A stretch of DNA of 64,000 nt from Bellilinea sp034411135 (GCA_034411135.1 DAOUMN010000016.1:1-64000); one strand, 5' to 3'. Shown: positions 24,691 through 34,806, counted from the first letter of the stretch. Notes: a model not told the origin generated them from the letters alone. Numbers and translations: made by a program.

Positions 24691-26862
24691 TTATCGGACA
24701 GTTTCTTCTTCAGACACTTTCAGGCAGGCAAGGTACATCTCACTCAGGTATTCCTTAACCATTCGCCGCGTGCTGAACTGCGGTCCCAGCGTACGGATGG
24801 CTTCCTTCATTCGCGCTATCCAGCCGGTGGGAATGTTGTCCACCGAGCGGTTGGTATAGTACAGTGGGATAATCTCTTTCTCCAACCGCTCGTACAGGCT
24901 GCGTGCGTCCATTTCGTCCTGCTGGTTAGCGTCCACCGGGTCAGCATCCTCGCCGATTGCCCAGCCATTTACACCATTGTATCCTTCGCGCCACCAGCCG
25001 TCCATTACCGAGAGATTCAAAACGCCATTCAGCGCAGCCTTCATACCGGATGTGCCGGAAGCCTCGTTCGGGCGGCGCGGGTTGTTCAACCACACATCCA
25101 CGCCCTGTACCAGGTAGCGTGCCATGTTCATATCGTAATCTTCCAGAAAGACCAACCTGCCGCCCATCCGCGCATCCTTGACCGCCCGGTAAACCTGCTG
25201 AATGAGCAGCTTGCCCGGCTCGTCTGCCGGGTGGGCTTTTCCGGCAAAGATGATCTGCACCGGCATGTCGGGATTGGTGATCAGCTTCATCAGCCGGTCG
25301 TAGTCGCGCAATAGCAGCCCGCCGCGCTTGTAGGTGGCAAAACGGCGGGCAAAGCCAATCGTCAACGAGTAGGGTTCCAGGAACACGCCGCTTGCCAGCG
25401 CCTGGACGGGGTGAAAACTGCCCTTTTGCCAGCGCAGGCGGGTGCGGTTATTGATATACAGAATCAATTTGCGCTTCAGGTGCTGGCGAACCGCCCACAA
25501 CTCACCATCCGGGATGTTTTCGACCTGCGACCACATTTGCGCATCGTCAATGCGCTTCATCCAATCCACACCAAGGTAGCGGTCGAACAGCAGCCGCAGC
25601 CGCCGCGCCAGCCAGGTGCCGGTGTGCACGCCATTGGTGATATGCGAGATCGGGACGTTGTCAACCGAGCGGTCCTGCCAGAGGAAGTTCCACATCCGCC
25701 GCGAGACCTGACCGTGCAGCTCGGACACGGCATTGGCGTGGTCCGAAAGGTGCAGCGCCAAAACTGGCATGCAGAAACTCTCGCCCCACGGCGTGGCTTG
25801 CCGCCCCAGGTCAACAAACTGATCACGGGTCAGCCCCAGTTCGGGCCAGACCTGCGAGAAATATTTGTCCACCAGCCAAAGCGGGAATTGATCATTACCC
25901 GCCGGTACTGGTGTATGGGTGGTAAACACATTGGTTTTACGCACTTCCGCGGTTGCCTGGTCAAACGTGTTGCCCTGGCGAACCAGCTCCAGCGCACGCT
26001 CAACCGCCAGAAAAGCGGAGTGCCCTTCGTTCATGTGCCAGACCTGCGGCTGGTAGCCCAGTTTTCGCAGCGCGCGCACACCGCCCATACCCAGCAAAAT
26101 TTCCTGCGAGACACGCACTTCCAGATCGTTGCTGTACAGCCGGGCGGTCAGCTGGCGATCGCTGTCGCTGTTGGCTTCCAGGTTACTATCCAGCAAAAAG
26201 AGGGGCACTCTGCCCACACGCACCTCCCAAATGCGCGCCAGCACTTCCCTGCCCGGCAACTCAACCGAGATGGTGACCGGCTTGTCCTGTGCGTCCTTCA
26301 ACAGCGCAATGGGTGCATCTTCCAGCACCAGGTGCTTGGTATGCGTCTCCTGCCAGCCATCCTCGGTGATCACCTGGGTGAAGTAACCTTGATTGTAGAT
26401 AAATCCCAACCCAACCAGCGGCAAGCCCAGATCACTGGCTTCCTTGAGGTGATCGCCCGCCAGGATACCCAGACCACCAGCATATACCGGCAGCGATTCG
26501 TGTAACCCAAATTCAAAAGAAAAATAGGCAATCTGCTTATCCGCCAGCGTGGGATATTCCTGCTTGAACCAGGCATCCTCGGCATTCATGTAAGCGTCGA
26601 ACTTCTTCATGACGCGGTCATACGATTCCAGGTAGTACGGGTCGTTGGCTGCAGCATTCAACAGGCTGCGTTCAACCTGTTTGAGAAAGGCAACCGGGTT
26701 GTGGTCCACCTCGTCCCACAGGCGGTGCTTGATCTGGCGAAAGAGTTGCTGCGCCTCCGGATTCCAGACCCACCACAAGTTGTACGCCAGCTGGCTCAAC
26801 CGGCTGATCCGCCTCGGCAGGCTAAAATGATTGGGAATTTCCCGATTTATGGTTGTATTCAT
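24691..26862 (-). CDS. glgP: Alpha-glucan (glycogen/maltodextrin) phosphorylase
   Basis: A PLP enzyme that releases glucose-1-phosphate from alpha-1,4-glucans. At 723 residues it belongs to the shorter family of bacterial/archaeal phosphorylases with an N-terminal DUF3417-like segment (LPRRISRLSQLAYNLWWVWN at 15-34). EASGTSGMKAALNG near residue 600 holds the PLP lysine; RRFATYKRGGLLL near 510 and HMNEGHSAFLA near 275 are also conserved. ATG 26862 has no clear ribosome site. No glycogen synthase or branching enzyme adjoins it. Confidence 0.93.
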   Translation of the reverse strand: MNTTINREIPNHFSLPRRISRLSQLAYNLWWVWNPEAQQLFRQIKHRLWDEVDHNPVAFLKQVERSLLNAAANDPYYLESYDRVMKKFDAYMNAEDAWFKQEYPTLADKQIAYFSFEFGLHESLPVYAGGLGILAGDHLKEASDLGLPLVGLGFIYNQGYFTQVITEDGWQETHTKHLVLEDAPIALLKDAQDKPVTISVELPGREVLARIWEVRVGRVPLFLLDSNLEANSDSDRQLTARLYSNDLEVRVSQEILLGMGGVRALRKLGYQPQVWHMNEGHSAFLAVERALELVRQGNTFDQATAEVRKTNVFTTHTPVPAGNDQFPLWLVDKYFSQVWPELGLTRDQFVDLGRQATPWGESFCMPVLALHLSDHANAVSELHGQVSRRMWNFLWQDRSVDNVPISHITNGVHTGTWLARRLRLLFDRYLGVDWMKRIDDAQMWSQVENIPDGELWAVRQHLKRKLILYINNRTRLRWQKGSFHPVQALASGVFLEPYSLTIGFARRFATYKRGGLLLRDYDRLMKLITNPDMPVQIIFAGKAHPADEPGKLLIQQVYRAVKDARMGGRLVFLEDYDMNMARYLVQGVDVWLNNPRRPNEASGTSGMKAALNGVLNLSVMDGWWREGYNGVNGWAIGEDADPVDANQQDEMDARSLYERLEKEIIPLYYTNRSVDNIPTGWIARMKEAIRTLGPQFSTRRMVKEYLSEMYLACLKVSEEETVR

Positions 26863-27124
26863 AGAATTTCTCGCAAATTTTTAAGGATGACAACCCGGCA
26901 ATTATTCTTCCCTGCCGGATCCATTGTATAGGGTTAATAGTGTGTTTCCGATCCTTTATACCAGAAAAATGGACTTTCATTCTATTAAAAAATCGAACAG
27001 CCGGAGATTATATCATGTAAAGCGGATTGTTTTTCAAGCCTTGCTTACCAATAACCGAGCGCAGTTTTCATCAGAAAATTCCCACGCAACGCATTGAGGC
27101 GCGGATACGGTTTCGACGAAATGT

Positions 27125-27130
27125 TATAAT
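27125..27130 (+). promoter_or_regulatory. -10 element 6 nt before the ATG: leaderless start
   Basis: TATAAT at 27125-27130 predicts transcription starting at 27137, exactly the A of the ATG. No ribosome site exists upstream. The preceding 26863-27124 shows no gene. Confidence 0.55.
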
Positions 27131-27136
27131 TTCATT

Positions 27137-28441
27137 ATGTCAAAAAAGAAATCGGTTTTCCCCTTCTTGTTTTTGGGGGTGATTCTGACTGCCGTACTTG
27201 TGCTGGCAGTCCCCGCCATTCGTGAGCGTGTTTTCTTCAACCTGAATGAACTTCGCGTCCAGGCGCGCTATGCCCTTAATCCACCCCAACAGGCAGTTTT
27301 CGTGCCCGAGGAATCGATTGCCACCATCGTCGATGCCACCATGCAAGCCTTCAGCCGCACCGAAACGCCTACCCCAACCGCAACCGCCGCACAATTTACC
27401 CCCACGCCAACGCCTGAATTTTCGCCCACACCCACGCTGACCTCCACCCCTCTGCCGGACAAAGTCAGCCTGGAGGGCGTGCGCTACCAGACTCAACACG
27501 GTTTGTGGAATTATTGCGCCCCCGCAAATCTGGCAATGGGTCTGTCTTACTGGGGATGGCAGGGCGAACGCACCGATGTCGGACCAGCGCTCAAGCCGTT
27601 CGACAAGGACAAGAACGTCATGCCCTACGAAATGGCAGACTATGTCCAGACCAACACCCGCCTGCGCGCACTGGTGCGGCACGGCGGCACGCTCGAGCTG
27701 CTCAAGTCGCTGGTTGCCGGTGGATTTGTCCCATTGATCGAAAAAGGCATTGTTATTCGCGATTTCAACGGCAAGCTTGGCTGGATGGGACATTACTCCA
27801 CCATCACCGGCTACGACGAAGCAAAACGCGTCTTCATAACCCAGGATTCATACTTCGAGCCCAATTTTAAAGTCACCTACGATGATATGCTCTGGCAGTG
27901 GCGCTCATTCAACTACGTTTTTCTGGTCATTTACCCCCCGGAGCGCGAGAGCGAACTGCTCGACCTGCTCGGTGATTACGCCGATCCAATCACCGCTTTC
28001 CAGATCGCCGCTGCCAACGCCGCCGAGGAAGCCGTCCGGCTGAACGGGCTGGAGCAGTTTTTCGCTTACTTCAACCGCGGCACCAGCCTGGTTAATCTAC
28101 AGGATTACACCGGCGCGGCGCGCACCTATGACCAGGCATTCACCCTGATGGCATCCCTGCCGGAGAAAGACCGTCCCTGGCGGATGATGTGGTACCAGAC
28201 GGGACCCTATTTCGCCTATTACTTCTCCGGCCGTTACCAGGATGTCGAAAATCTTGCCACCACCACCCTGGATGCCGCTGCCGAGCCATACCTGGAAGAG
28301 AGCTTTGTCTGGCGCGCCCGCGCACGTCTCGCCCTGGGCAATCGCGCCGGAGCCGCCGAGGACGTGCGCAAGAGCCTCGAATACCATCCCGGTTTTGATC
28401 CAGCCGTCGAACTGGCGACGTTGCTTGGAGTCCAACCCTGA
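27137..28441 (+). CDS. C39-family peptidase-like surface protein with TPR tail
   Basis: The protein has 434 residues. A membrane anchor (about 8-28) is followed by a Thr/Pro-rich linker (75-107), then a C39-like cysteine peptidase domain (about 110-265). The nucleophile would be Cys127 in NYCAPANLAM, the His219 in GHYSTITGYD and the Asp237 region complete a triad. The C-terminal 170 residues form two or three TPR-like helix pairs. The enzyme should sit outside the membrane. Whether it cleaves peptides or amide-linked wall components is unknown. It starts the run leading into sbcD, 8 nt away. Confidence 0.83.
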   Translation: MSKKKSVFPFLFLGVILTAVLVLAVPAIRERVFFNLNELRVQARYALNPPQQAVFVPEESIATIVDATMQAFSRTETPTPTATAAQFTPTPTPEFSPTPTLTSTPLPDKVSLEGVRYQTQHGLWNYCAPANLAMGLSYWGWQGERTDVGPALKPFDKDKNVMPYEMADYVQTNTRLRALVRHGGTLELLKSLVAGGFVPLIEKGIVIRDFNGKLGWMGHYSTITGYDEAKRVFITQDSYFEPNFKVTYDDMLWQWRSFNYVFLVIYPPERESELLDLLGDYADPITAFQIAAANAAEEAVRLNGLEQFFAYFNRGTSLVNLQDYTGAARTYDQAFTLMASLPEKDRPWRMMWYQTGPYFAYYFSGRYQDVENLATTTLDAAAEPYLEESFVWRARARLALGNRAGAAEDVRKSLEYHPGFDPAVELATLLGVQP

Positions 28442-28449
28442 GCTGAACC

Positions 28450-29727
28450 ATGATCCGAATCCTGCACTTTGCTGACGCTCATATCGATATCGCCAACTAC
28501 GGCAGGCATGACCCAGCCAGTGGTCTGCCGTTGCGTGTGCTCGACTTTCTAACCGCGCTGGATACCATTGTTGATACCGCCGTTGCCGAAAAGGTCGATC
28601 TGGTGCTTTTCGCTGGCGATGCCTACAAAGACCGCACCCCCGCCCCAACCTTCCAGCGCGAATGGGGCAAACGCATTATCCGTCTTTCGCGAGCAGGCAT
28701 TCCCACCGTGCTGCTGGTTGGCAACCACGACCTTTCACCGGCAGCCGGACGCGCTCACGCCCTGCAGGAATACCAGACCCTGCAGGTGGACAATGTCCAC
28801 GTCATCGACCGCCCGCGCCTGCTGCTGCCCGCCGATTTGAATGGTCTGCCGGTACAGATTATGGCAATCCCGTGGATTTCACGCTCAACGCTGATGGCAC
28901 TGCTGCAGTTGAGCGGCACGGAAATGGAGAAAGTGCACGAACAAATCGAACTGCGCCTCAACCAGATTCTCGACGACTGGTTCGAGCAAATCGACCCACG
29001 CCTGCCAGTCGTGCTGACCGCCCACGGCAGTGTGCAAGGCGCAATGTACGGTGGCGAGCGCAGTGTAATGCTTGGAAACGACCTGGTGCTGCCTGGTTCG
29101 CTGGTGCGCAATCCGCGCCTGGATTACGTTGCCCTCGGTCACATCCACAAATCCCAGAATCTCAATCCCAACGGACACCCACCAGTGGTGTATCCTGGCT
29201 CGATCGAGCGGGTCGACTTTGGCGAAGCCCATGACGAAAAATATTACGTCATTGCTGCCGTGGAGCGCGGCAAGACCGAATTGGACTGGCGCAAATTGAA
29301 CGGACGGAGATTCATCGACTGCCAGGTCAACCTGGGTGATGTACAAAAGGATATCCTGCCCGAGCCCGGCGCGGTTTTGGAAAAAATCTTCGCTGCCTTG
29401 CCAAAAGCCGAACAAATGAAGGATGCCATCGTCCGCCTGATCATCGACTACCCGCGCGACTGGGAACGACTGATCGATGAAGCCGCGCTGCGTCGCTACG
29501 CCGAAAGCAGCTTTGATTTTCACCTCATCCGCCGCCCGCTGATCGAGGGGCGCATTCGCCTGGGAGAAAGTGAAACCATTGCCTCTGCCACGCCGCTGGA
29601 GTTATTGGACATCTATTGGAAAACCAACAAAACCAATCCGGAGGAAGCCGAACAGCTCAACCGCCTGGCGCAGGAAATCATCATCTCTGCCGAACCCCTG
29701 TCAACCAATGCTCCTTTTGAAACCTGA
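28450..29727 (+). CDS. sbcD: DNA repair exonuclease SbcD (Mre11-like)
   Basis: The nuclease subunit of the SbcCD complex, which trims DNA hairpins and double-strand ends. The 425-residue protein opens MIRILHFADAHID (metal Asp and His); LFAGDAYKDR (about 56-65), LVGNHDLSP (about 93-101), LTAHGSVQG near 195 and ALGHIHKSQ near 232 give the remaining metallophosphatase motifs. The capping domain is at the C-terminus. It is separated from sbcC by a CorC-type gene, although all three are on one transcript. Confidence 0.93.
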   Translation: MIRILHFADAHIDIANYGRHDPASGLPLRVLDFLTALDTIVDTAVAEKVDLVLFAGDAYKDRTPAPTFQREWGKRIIRLSRAGIPTVLLVGNHDLSPAAGRAHALQEYQTLQVDNVHVIDRPRLLLPADLNGLPVQIMAIPWISRSTLMALLQLSGTEMEKVHEQIELRLNQILDDWFEQIDPRLPVVLTAHGSVQGAMYGGERSVMLGNDLVLPGSLVRNPRLDYVALGHIHKSQNLNPNGHPPVVYPGSIERVDFGEAHDEKYYVIAAVERGKTELDWRKLNGRRFIDCQVNLGDVQKDILPEPGAVLEKIFAALPKAEQMKDAIVRLIIDYPRDWERLIDEAALRRYAESSFDFHLIRRPLIEGRIRLGESETIASATPLELLDIYWKTNKTNPEEAEQLNRLAQEIIISAEPLSTNAPFET

Positions 29728-29747
29728 GGTCACCAATCACAATTCTA

Positions 29748-31070
29748 ATGAATGATCCCGTTCTAGAAATCATTCTCATTTTTCTCCTGCTGATTGCCAA
29801 CGGCATCTTTGCTATGTCAGAAATTGCCATGGTTTCTGCCCGCAAGGTGCGCCTGCAGCAAAAAGCCGAAGACGGCAATGCAGCGGCTGCCGCCGCGCTG
29901 AGACTGTCGGAAAACCCCAATCGATTCCTATCCACTGTTCAAATCGGCATTACCCTGATCGGCATCCTGGCAGGTGCGCTGGGCGGCGCCACGATCGCCA
30001 ATTGGGTAGCAGGTTTCATCGCCCGCGTTCCCCTGCTCGCCCCTTACAGTGGCGGTATTGCCCTGGGGCTGGTGGTTATCCTGCTGACTTACTTTACCCT
30101 GGTCATCGGCGAATTAATCCCCAAGCGCCTGGCGCTCAACAACCCCGAAGCCGTTGCCACTGCCGTCGCCCGCCCGATGCGCCTGCTTTCCAACCTGACC
30201 TTCCCGCTGGTGCGCCTGCTCAGTGCCTCTACTGATCTTGGGCTGCGCATTCTTGGCATTCGCCCCTCGAATGAGCCGCCGGTCACCGAGGAGGAAATCA
30301 AAGTGTTGATGGAACAGGGTACCCAAGTGGGTGTTTTCGAGGAAGCCGAGCAGGATATGATCGAGAGCGTCTTCCGGTTGAGCGACCGCTACATCGATGC
30401 AATCATGACCCCGCGCACCGAAATCGAATGGATCGACCTGGATGAAAGCCCGGCAGAAATCCTCAAAGAGATCAACGAAACCAACCACTCCCGCTACCCT
30501 GCCGCCCACGATAACCTGGACAATGTGGTCGGCATCCTGCCCGCCAAGGAATTTCTCAGCAAAATGTTGAGCGGCGAACCCTTTGATGTCCAATCGCTGC
30601 TGCAAACGCCGCTTTTTGTGCCGGACAGCATGTCGGCGCTCAAAGTATTAGAAATGATCAAAGCCGCCGGGGTGCACGAAGCGCTGGTACTCGACGAGTA
30701 TGGCGGGCTGCTCGGCATGGTGACGCTGTATGATGTGCTGCGCGCCATCGTCGGCGAACTGCCCGGCAGCGGTGTGAACGGTGAACCGCAGATCATCCAG
30801 CGCGAGGACGGCTCGTGGCTGATTGATGGACTGCTCTCGGTGGACAACCTCAAGGAACTGCTCCAGGTGGAGGAACTGCCCGAGGAAGACCGCATTGGTT
30901 ATCAGACCGTGGGGGGTTTTATATTTAATCAACTGGGCAGCATTCCCTCTGCCGGTCAGTCATTCATGTGGAGCAATTATCGTTTCGAAATCATCGACAT
31001 GGACGGGCGACGGATTGACAAAGTTTTGATCACCCGCCTGCCTATCGAACCTGAGGAATTGAGCGCATGA
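29748..31070 (+). CDS. CNNM/CorC-type membrane protein (hemolysin family)
   Basis: The protein has 440 residues. An N-terminal DUF21/CNNM membrane domain (about 1-195, three to four helices, with ILIFLLLIANGIFAMSEIAM at 5-24) precedes a CBS pair (about 215-335, RTEIEWIDLDESPAEI) and a C-terminal CorC_HlyC domain (about 350-435). Family members export Mg2+ or other divalent cations. It sits between sbcD and sbcC and overlaps sbcC by 4 nt, so translation is coupled. SbcCD needs Mn2+/Mg2+, but a functional link is only speculation. Confidence 0.92.
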   Translation: MNDPVLEIILIFLLLIANGIFAMSEIAMVSARKVRLQQKAEDGNAAAAAALRLSENPNRFLSTVQIGITLIGILAGALGGATIANWVAGFIARVPLLAPYSGGIALGLVVILLTYFTLVIGELIPKRLALNNPEAVATAVARPMRLLSNLTFPLVRLLSASTDLGLRILGIRPSNEPPVTEEEIKVLMEQGTQVGVFEEAEQDMIESVFRLSDRYIDAIMTPRTEIEWIDLDESPAEILKEINETNHSRYPAAHDNLDNVVGILPAKEFLSKMLSGEPFDVQSLLQTPLFVPDSMSALKVLEMIKAAGVHEALVLDEYGGLLGMVTLYDVLRAIVGELPGSGVNGEPQIIQREDGSWLIDGLLSVDNLKELLQVEELPEEDRIGYQTVGGFIFNQLGSIPSAGQSFMWSNYRFEIIDMDGRRIDKVLITRLPIEPEELSA

Positions 31071-33634
31071 TCCCTGTTCGGCTAAAAATTCAAGGCTTCC
31101 TGTCCTATCGCGAACCGGTCGAAGTCGATTTCACAGCATTCGACCTTGCTTGCATCACCGGTCACAACGGGGCAGGAAAATCCACACTGCTGGATGCGAT
31201 CACCTGGGCTTTGTTTGGCGAAGCCCGCCGCCGCGACGATGCTTTGATCAATAATCTCGAATCTGTTGCCGAAGTCAGCTTTGAATTTGATTACGAAGGC
31301 AATCGCTACCGCATTCAGCGCAGCAAGTCGCGCAACAAAACCAGCACGCTCGAATTTCACACCCTCAGCCCGGATGGCACCTGGTTATCCCGCACAGAGC
31401 ACTCCATGCGCGAAACGGAAGCGTGCATACGCTCGGTTCTGCACATGGATTTTGACACTTTCATTAACGCCTCATTTTTCCTGCAGGGCAAAGCCGACCT
31501 GTTCGCCCAGCAAAAACCGGCTGACCGCAAGCGGATTCTATCCACCATTTTGGGACTGGAAGTATGGGAAAGCTACCGGGAAGCCGCAGCCGAACGGCGC
31601 AGGCAGGCAGAGAACAAGTTAAGCCAGATCCGCAACGAGATCAGCGAGCGCGAGGATGAACTATCAGAAGAAGATGAACGCCGCCGCCAGCTTGTATCTC
31701 TGGAAAGCGATCTGCAAATCCTTGCCCAGCTGCGCCAATCGAAAGAGGAGGCGGTGAACCGTCTCAAACAGCTGACTGCAATGCTCGAAAACCAGCGTGC
31801 TCACCTCGCCAGCCAGCAAGAGCGCATTCAGACTGATCAACAGCGCATCGATCAGCTCACCCGCCGGTTGGAGGAACAGCGCAAACGTCAGCGCCTGCTG
31901 GAAGAAGAGATTACCCACGCCGCCGAGATCGAGGCAGCCTACGCTGCCTGGCAAAAACTGGACAAAGAATTGAAGCACTGGGAGGCGCTTTCCAGCCGGT
32001 ATCTTCCCCTCCAGCAGCAGCGGACGCAATACGAGAACGCCGTGCAAACCGAGCGCGTCCGCCTAGAACAGGAGATTCAACACCTCCAAGAAGACCAGAA
32101 AAAGTTTCTACAGGATCAGAACGAACTTTCCATCGCGCAGACCAAGCTCACCGATTTGCATGCCAGCACCGCCGCCCTGGAAGTGCAAATTCAGTTTCGC
32201 AAACAACTTGAACAACAAAGACTCGCATTAAGAGAACAAATGGCAGAGAAATCCGCTGAAATGCGGCGCTGGCAGGAAAAGCGGGATACTCTCCAGGAAC
32301 GCATCCAACGCTTGCAAAGCACAGAAGAAGAGGAAACCTGTCCATTGTGCGGTCAACCGCTGCAACAATCCAGCCGGGCTGACCGGTTAGCGCAGCTGAA
32401 CCTTGAACTCGAGCAGATTCTGGCTCACACGACTGCCCAGGGGGATGAACTAAGCAATCTCAAACACCAGCAGCAGCAGATCGAACATCAGTACAACACT
32501 ACCGCCGTGTACGAGAGCGAACTGAATGGGCTGAATCGCCAGGCAAGCGCATTGGAAGCGCGGATCGAACAACTGCAAAAAAACATTACCGAATGGCATC
32601 AACTCAAACTGCCCCGCCTGAATGAACTGGAAGACCGGCTTAACCGCCAGGATTTTGCCTGGGACGAACGTGCCCGCCTAGCAGAGATCGACGCGGCGCT
32701 GAGCGAACTGGGGTATGACCTGGAAGCGCACCAAACCACCCGCCAGGCAGAGCAGGATGCCCGGTCTGCCAATGAGAAGATGCGCCTGCTCGAGAACGCC
32801 CGCATCGAACTCAATCCGCTGCTTGACGAAATCCGCGCAAACGAACAAAGCCTGAATACCGAAATAACAGCCCTGGAGCAGCTGCGCGCTGATTATCAAA
32901 AAGCCGCGCAAGATTACCGCCGCCAGACCGAGAATCTGCCCAATGTACAGTCTGCCGAGCGCGAATTGATCGATATCAAGCAGCGTGAAACGAACCTTCA
33001 CCGCGAGGTCGGCGCGGCGCGCCAGAGAGTTGAAGTTCTGGTCAGCGTCCGTCAGCGGCTGCAAACGCTGAAATCCCAGAGCGAAGAGGTCAGTCGCCTG
33101 CTCTCAAGGCTAAAAACCCTCGAACGCGCCTTTGGCAAGGACGGCGTCCCCGCCTTGCTGATCGAACAGGCGCTGCCCGAAATCGAAGCCCAGGCAAACC
33201 AGATCCTCGACCAGTTGTCCAACGGCAGCATGACCATCCGCTTTGATACCCAGCGTGACTTTAAGGACAAAAACCGGGAAGACAAGAAGGAAACCCTGGA
33301 TATCATCATCAGTGATCCTGCCGGTCAACGCGCGTACGAAATGTACTCCGGCGGCGAAGCCTTTCGGGTCAATTTTGCCATCCGGCTTGCCCTGTCGCGT
33401 GTACTGGCGCACCGCGCCGGCGCCCGCCTGCAAACCCTGTTCGTCGACGAAGGCTTTGGCAGCCAGGATGCCGAGGGACGCCAGCGCCTGATCGAGGCGA
33501 TCAATGCAGTGCGCAATGACTTTGCCAAGATCCTGGTCATCACTCACCTCGAAGAACTGAAGGATGCCTTCCCCGCCCGCATCGAAGTGGAGAAGACCTC
33601 CTCCGGCTCGGCAGCCCGGGTAATGGTTGCATGA
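31067..33634 (+). CDS. sbcC: DNA repair ATPase SbcC (Rad50-like)
   Basis: The protein has 855 residues. Walker A is GHNGAGKSTLLDA near 33-45; the N- and C-terminal ATPase halves are joined by long antiparallel coiled coils (about 180-415 and 455-680) that meet at a zinc hook CPLCGQPL near 424. The C-terminal signature MYSGGEAFRVNFAIRLALS (about 764-782) is followed by Walker B LQTLFVDEGFGSQD. It works with SbcD, encoded one gene upstream. The ATGA overlaps both sides tie its translation to the CorC-like gene and to the glycosyltransferase that follows. Confidence 0.95.
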   Translation: MIPVRLKIQGFLSYREPVEVDFTAFDLACITGHNGAGKSTLLDAITWALFGEARRRDDALINNLESVAEVSFEFDYEGNRYRIQRSKSRNKTSTLEFHTLSPDGTWLSRTEHSMRETEACIRSVLHMDFDTFINASFFLQGKADLFAQQKPADRKRILSTILGLEVWESYREAAAERRRQAENKLSQIRNEISEREDELSEEDERRRQLVSLESDLQILAQLRQSKEEAVNRLKQLTAMLENQRAHLASQQERIQTDQQRIDQLTRRLEEQRKRQRLLEEEITHAAEIEAAYAAWQKLDKELKHWEALSSRYLPLQQQRTQYENAVQTERVRLEQEIQHLQEDQKKFLQDQNELSIAQTKLTDLHASTAALEVQIQFRKQLEQQRLALREQMAEKSAEMRRWQEKRDTLQERIQRLQSTEEEETCPLCGQPLQQSSRADRLAQLNLELEQILAHTTAQGDELSNLKHQQQQIEHQYNTTAVYESELNGLNRQASALEARIEQLQKNITEWHQLKLPRLNELEDRLNRQDFAWDERARLAEIDAALSELGYDLEAHQTTRQAEQDARSANEKMRLLENARIELNPLLDEIRANEQSLNTEITALEQLRADYQKAAQDYRRQTENLPNVQSAERELIDIKQRETNLHREVGAARQRVEVLVSVRQRLQTLKSQSEEVSRLLSRLKTLERAFGKDGVPALLIEQALPEIEAQANQILDQLSNGSMTIRFDTQRDFKDKNREDKKETLDIIISDPAGQRAYEMYSGGEAFRVNFAIRLALSRVLAHRAGARLQTLFVDEGFGSQDAEGRQRLIEAINAVRNDFAKILVITHLEELKDAFPARIEVEKTSSGSAARVMVA

Positions 33635-34806
33635 TTCCACCATCTTGGGAGACAATCGTCATTCCCTACCGCTTGGGCGTTCAGCAGCGCATCCTGCCCA
33701 ATTACCGCGCCCCATTTTTCGAAGCCCTTGGGGCAGCCTGTCCACGCGGGCTGGCCATCTTTGCCGGGCTGCCGCGCCCCGATGAAGCGATAGAATCGCA
33801 GACCCATCTGGAAAATGCCCGCCTCTACCCCGCCAGAAACCTGCACCTGTTGCGCGGCGGGCTCTACCTGTGCTGGCAGCGCGGCGGGCGCGCCTGGCTG
33901 GATGATTGGCAGCCCGAAGTGTTGGTGATGGAAGCCAATCCACGCTACCTGAGCAGCCCGCAGATGATGAATTGGATGCGCGCGCGCCGCCGCGCGCTGG
34001 TCGGCTGGGGATTGGGTGCGCCGCTCGGAAGAGGCGCACTAGCTGGCGTTCAACGGGTGGTGTGGCGCCGCTTTCTGGCACGTTTTGACGCGCTGCTGGT
34101 CTATTCCCGCCGGGGCGCCGAACAATACGCCCGCCTGGGGATCGATCCGGCGCGCATCTTCGTCGCTCCCAACGCAGTCGCTGCCCGCCCCACCCAGCCG
34201 CCCCCGCAGCGCCCAATGCAATTCACAGTCGAGCGCGCGCGCGTGCTATACGTCGGCAGGCTGCAAGCCCGCAAACGAATTGACCTGCTGCTGCATGCCT
34301 GCGCTGCCCTGCCGGCAGCGCAACAACCCGACCTGTGGATCGTCGGCGACGGTCCCGCCCGCGCCGAACTGGAACACCTGGCAGCCGGGGTGTATCCCGC
34401 AGCACGCTTTTTCGGCGCGCGCTACGGCGCTGAGTTGGATACATTCTTCGCGCAAGCTGACTTGTTCGTCCTGCCCGGTACCGGCGGACTGGCGGTACAG
34501 CAAGCCATGTCCTACGCGCTGCCAGTGATCGTCGCCGAAGCCGACGGCACCCAATCCAACCTGGTGGGCGATCAGAACGGCTGGATGCTGCCACCCGGCG
34601 ACCTACCCGCCCTGGCTGCTGCTCTGCAGCAAGCCCTGTCGGACCCCGCCCGCTTGCGGCGCATGGGGTTGGAGTCATACCGGATTGTCCGCGAGCAGGT
34701 CAACCTGGAAAACATGCTGGCTGCCTTCGCTCGCGCCATCGACAGCGCCGCCCACCGCGCCGGTATGACCGCCCCGCTCAACTCACCCACCAATGGAGTC
34801 GTCTGA
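33631..34806 (+). CDS. Glycosyltransferase, GT4-like
   Basis: The protein has 391 residues. An N-terminal acceptor-binding domain is followed from about 200 by a GT-B donor domain with VLYVGRLQARKRIDLLL near 206-222, VGDGPARAEL near 246-255, and PGTGGLAVQQAMSYALPVIV, in which the usual first Glu of the EX7E motif is not evident. It overlaps sbcC by 4 nt. A second glycosyltransferase follows after 2 nt. Two adjacent GT4 enzymes suggest synthesis of a surface glycan or glycolipid, but no polymerase or flippase lies here. Confidence 0.85.
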   Translation: MIPPSWETIVIPYRLGVQQRILPNYRAPFFEALGAACPRGLAIFAGLPRPDEAIESQTHLENARLYPARNLHLLRGGLYLCWQRGGRAWLDDWQPEVLVMEANPRYLSSPQMMNWMRARRRALVGWGLGAPLGRGALAGVQRVVWRRFLARFDALLVYSRRGAEQYARLGIDPARIFVAPNAVAARPTQPPPQRPMQFTVERARVLYVGRLQARKRIDLLLHACAALPAAQQPDLWIVGDGPARAELEHLAAGVYPAARFFGARYGAELDTFFAQADLFVLPGTGGLAVQQAMSYALPVIVAEADGTQSNLVGDQNGWMLPPGDLPALAAALQQALSDPARLRRMGLESYRIVREQVNLENMLAAFARAIDSAAHRAGMTAPLNSPTNGVV

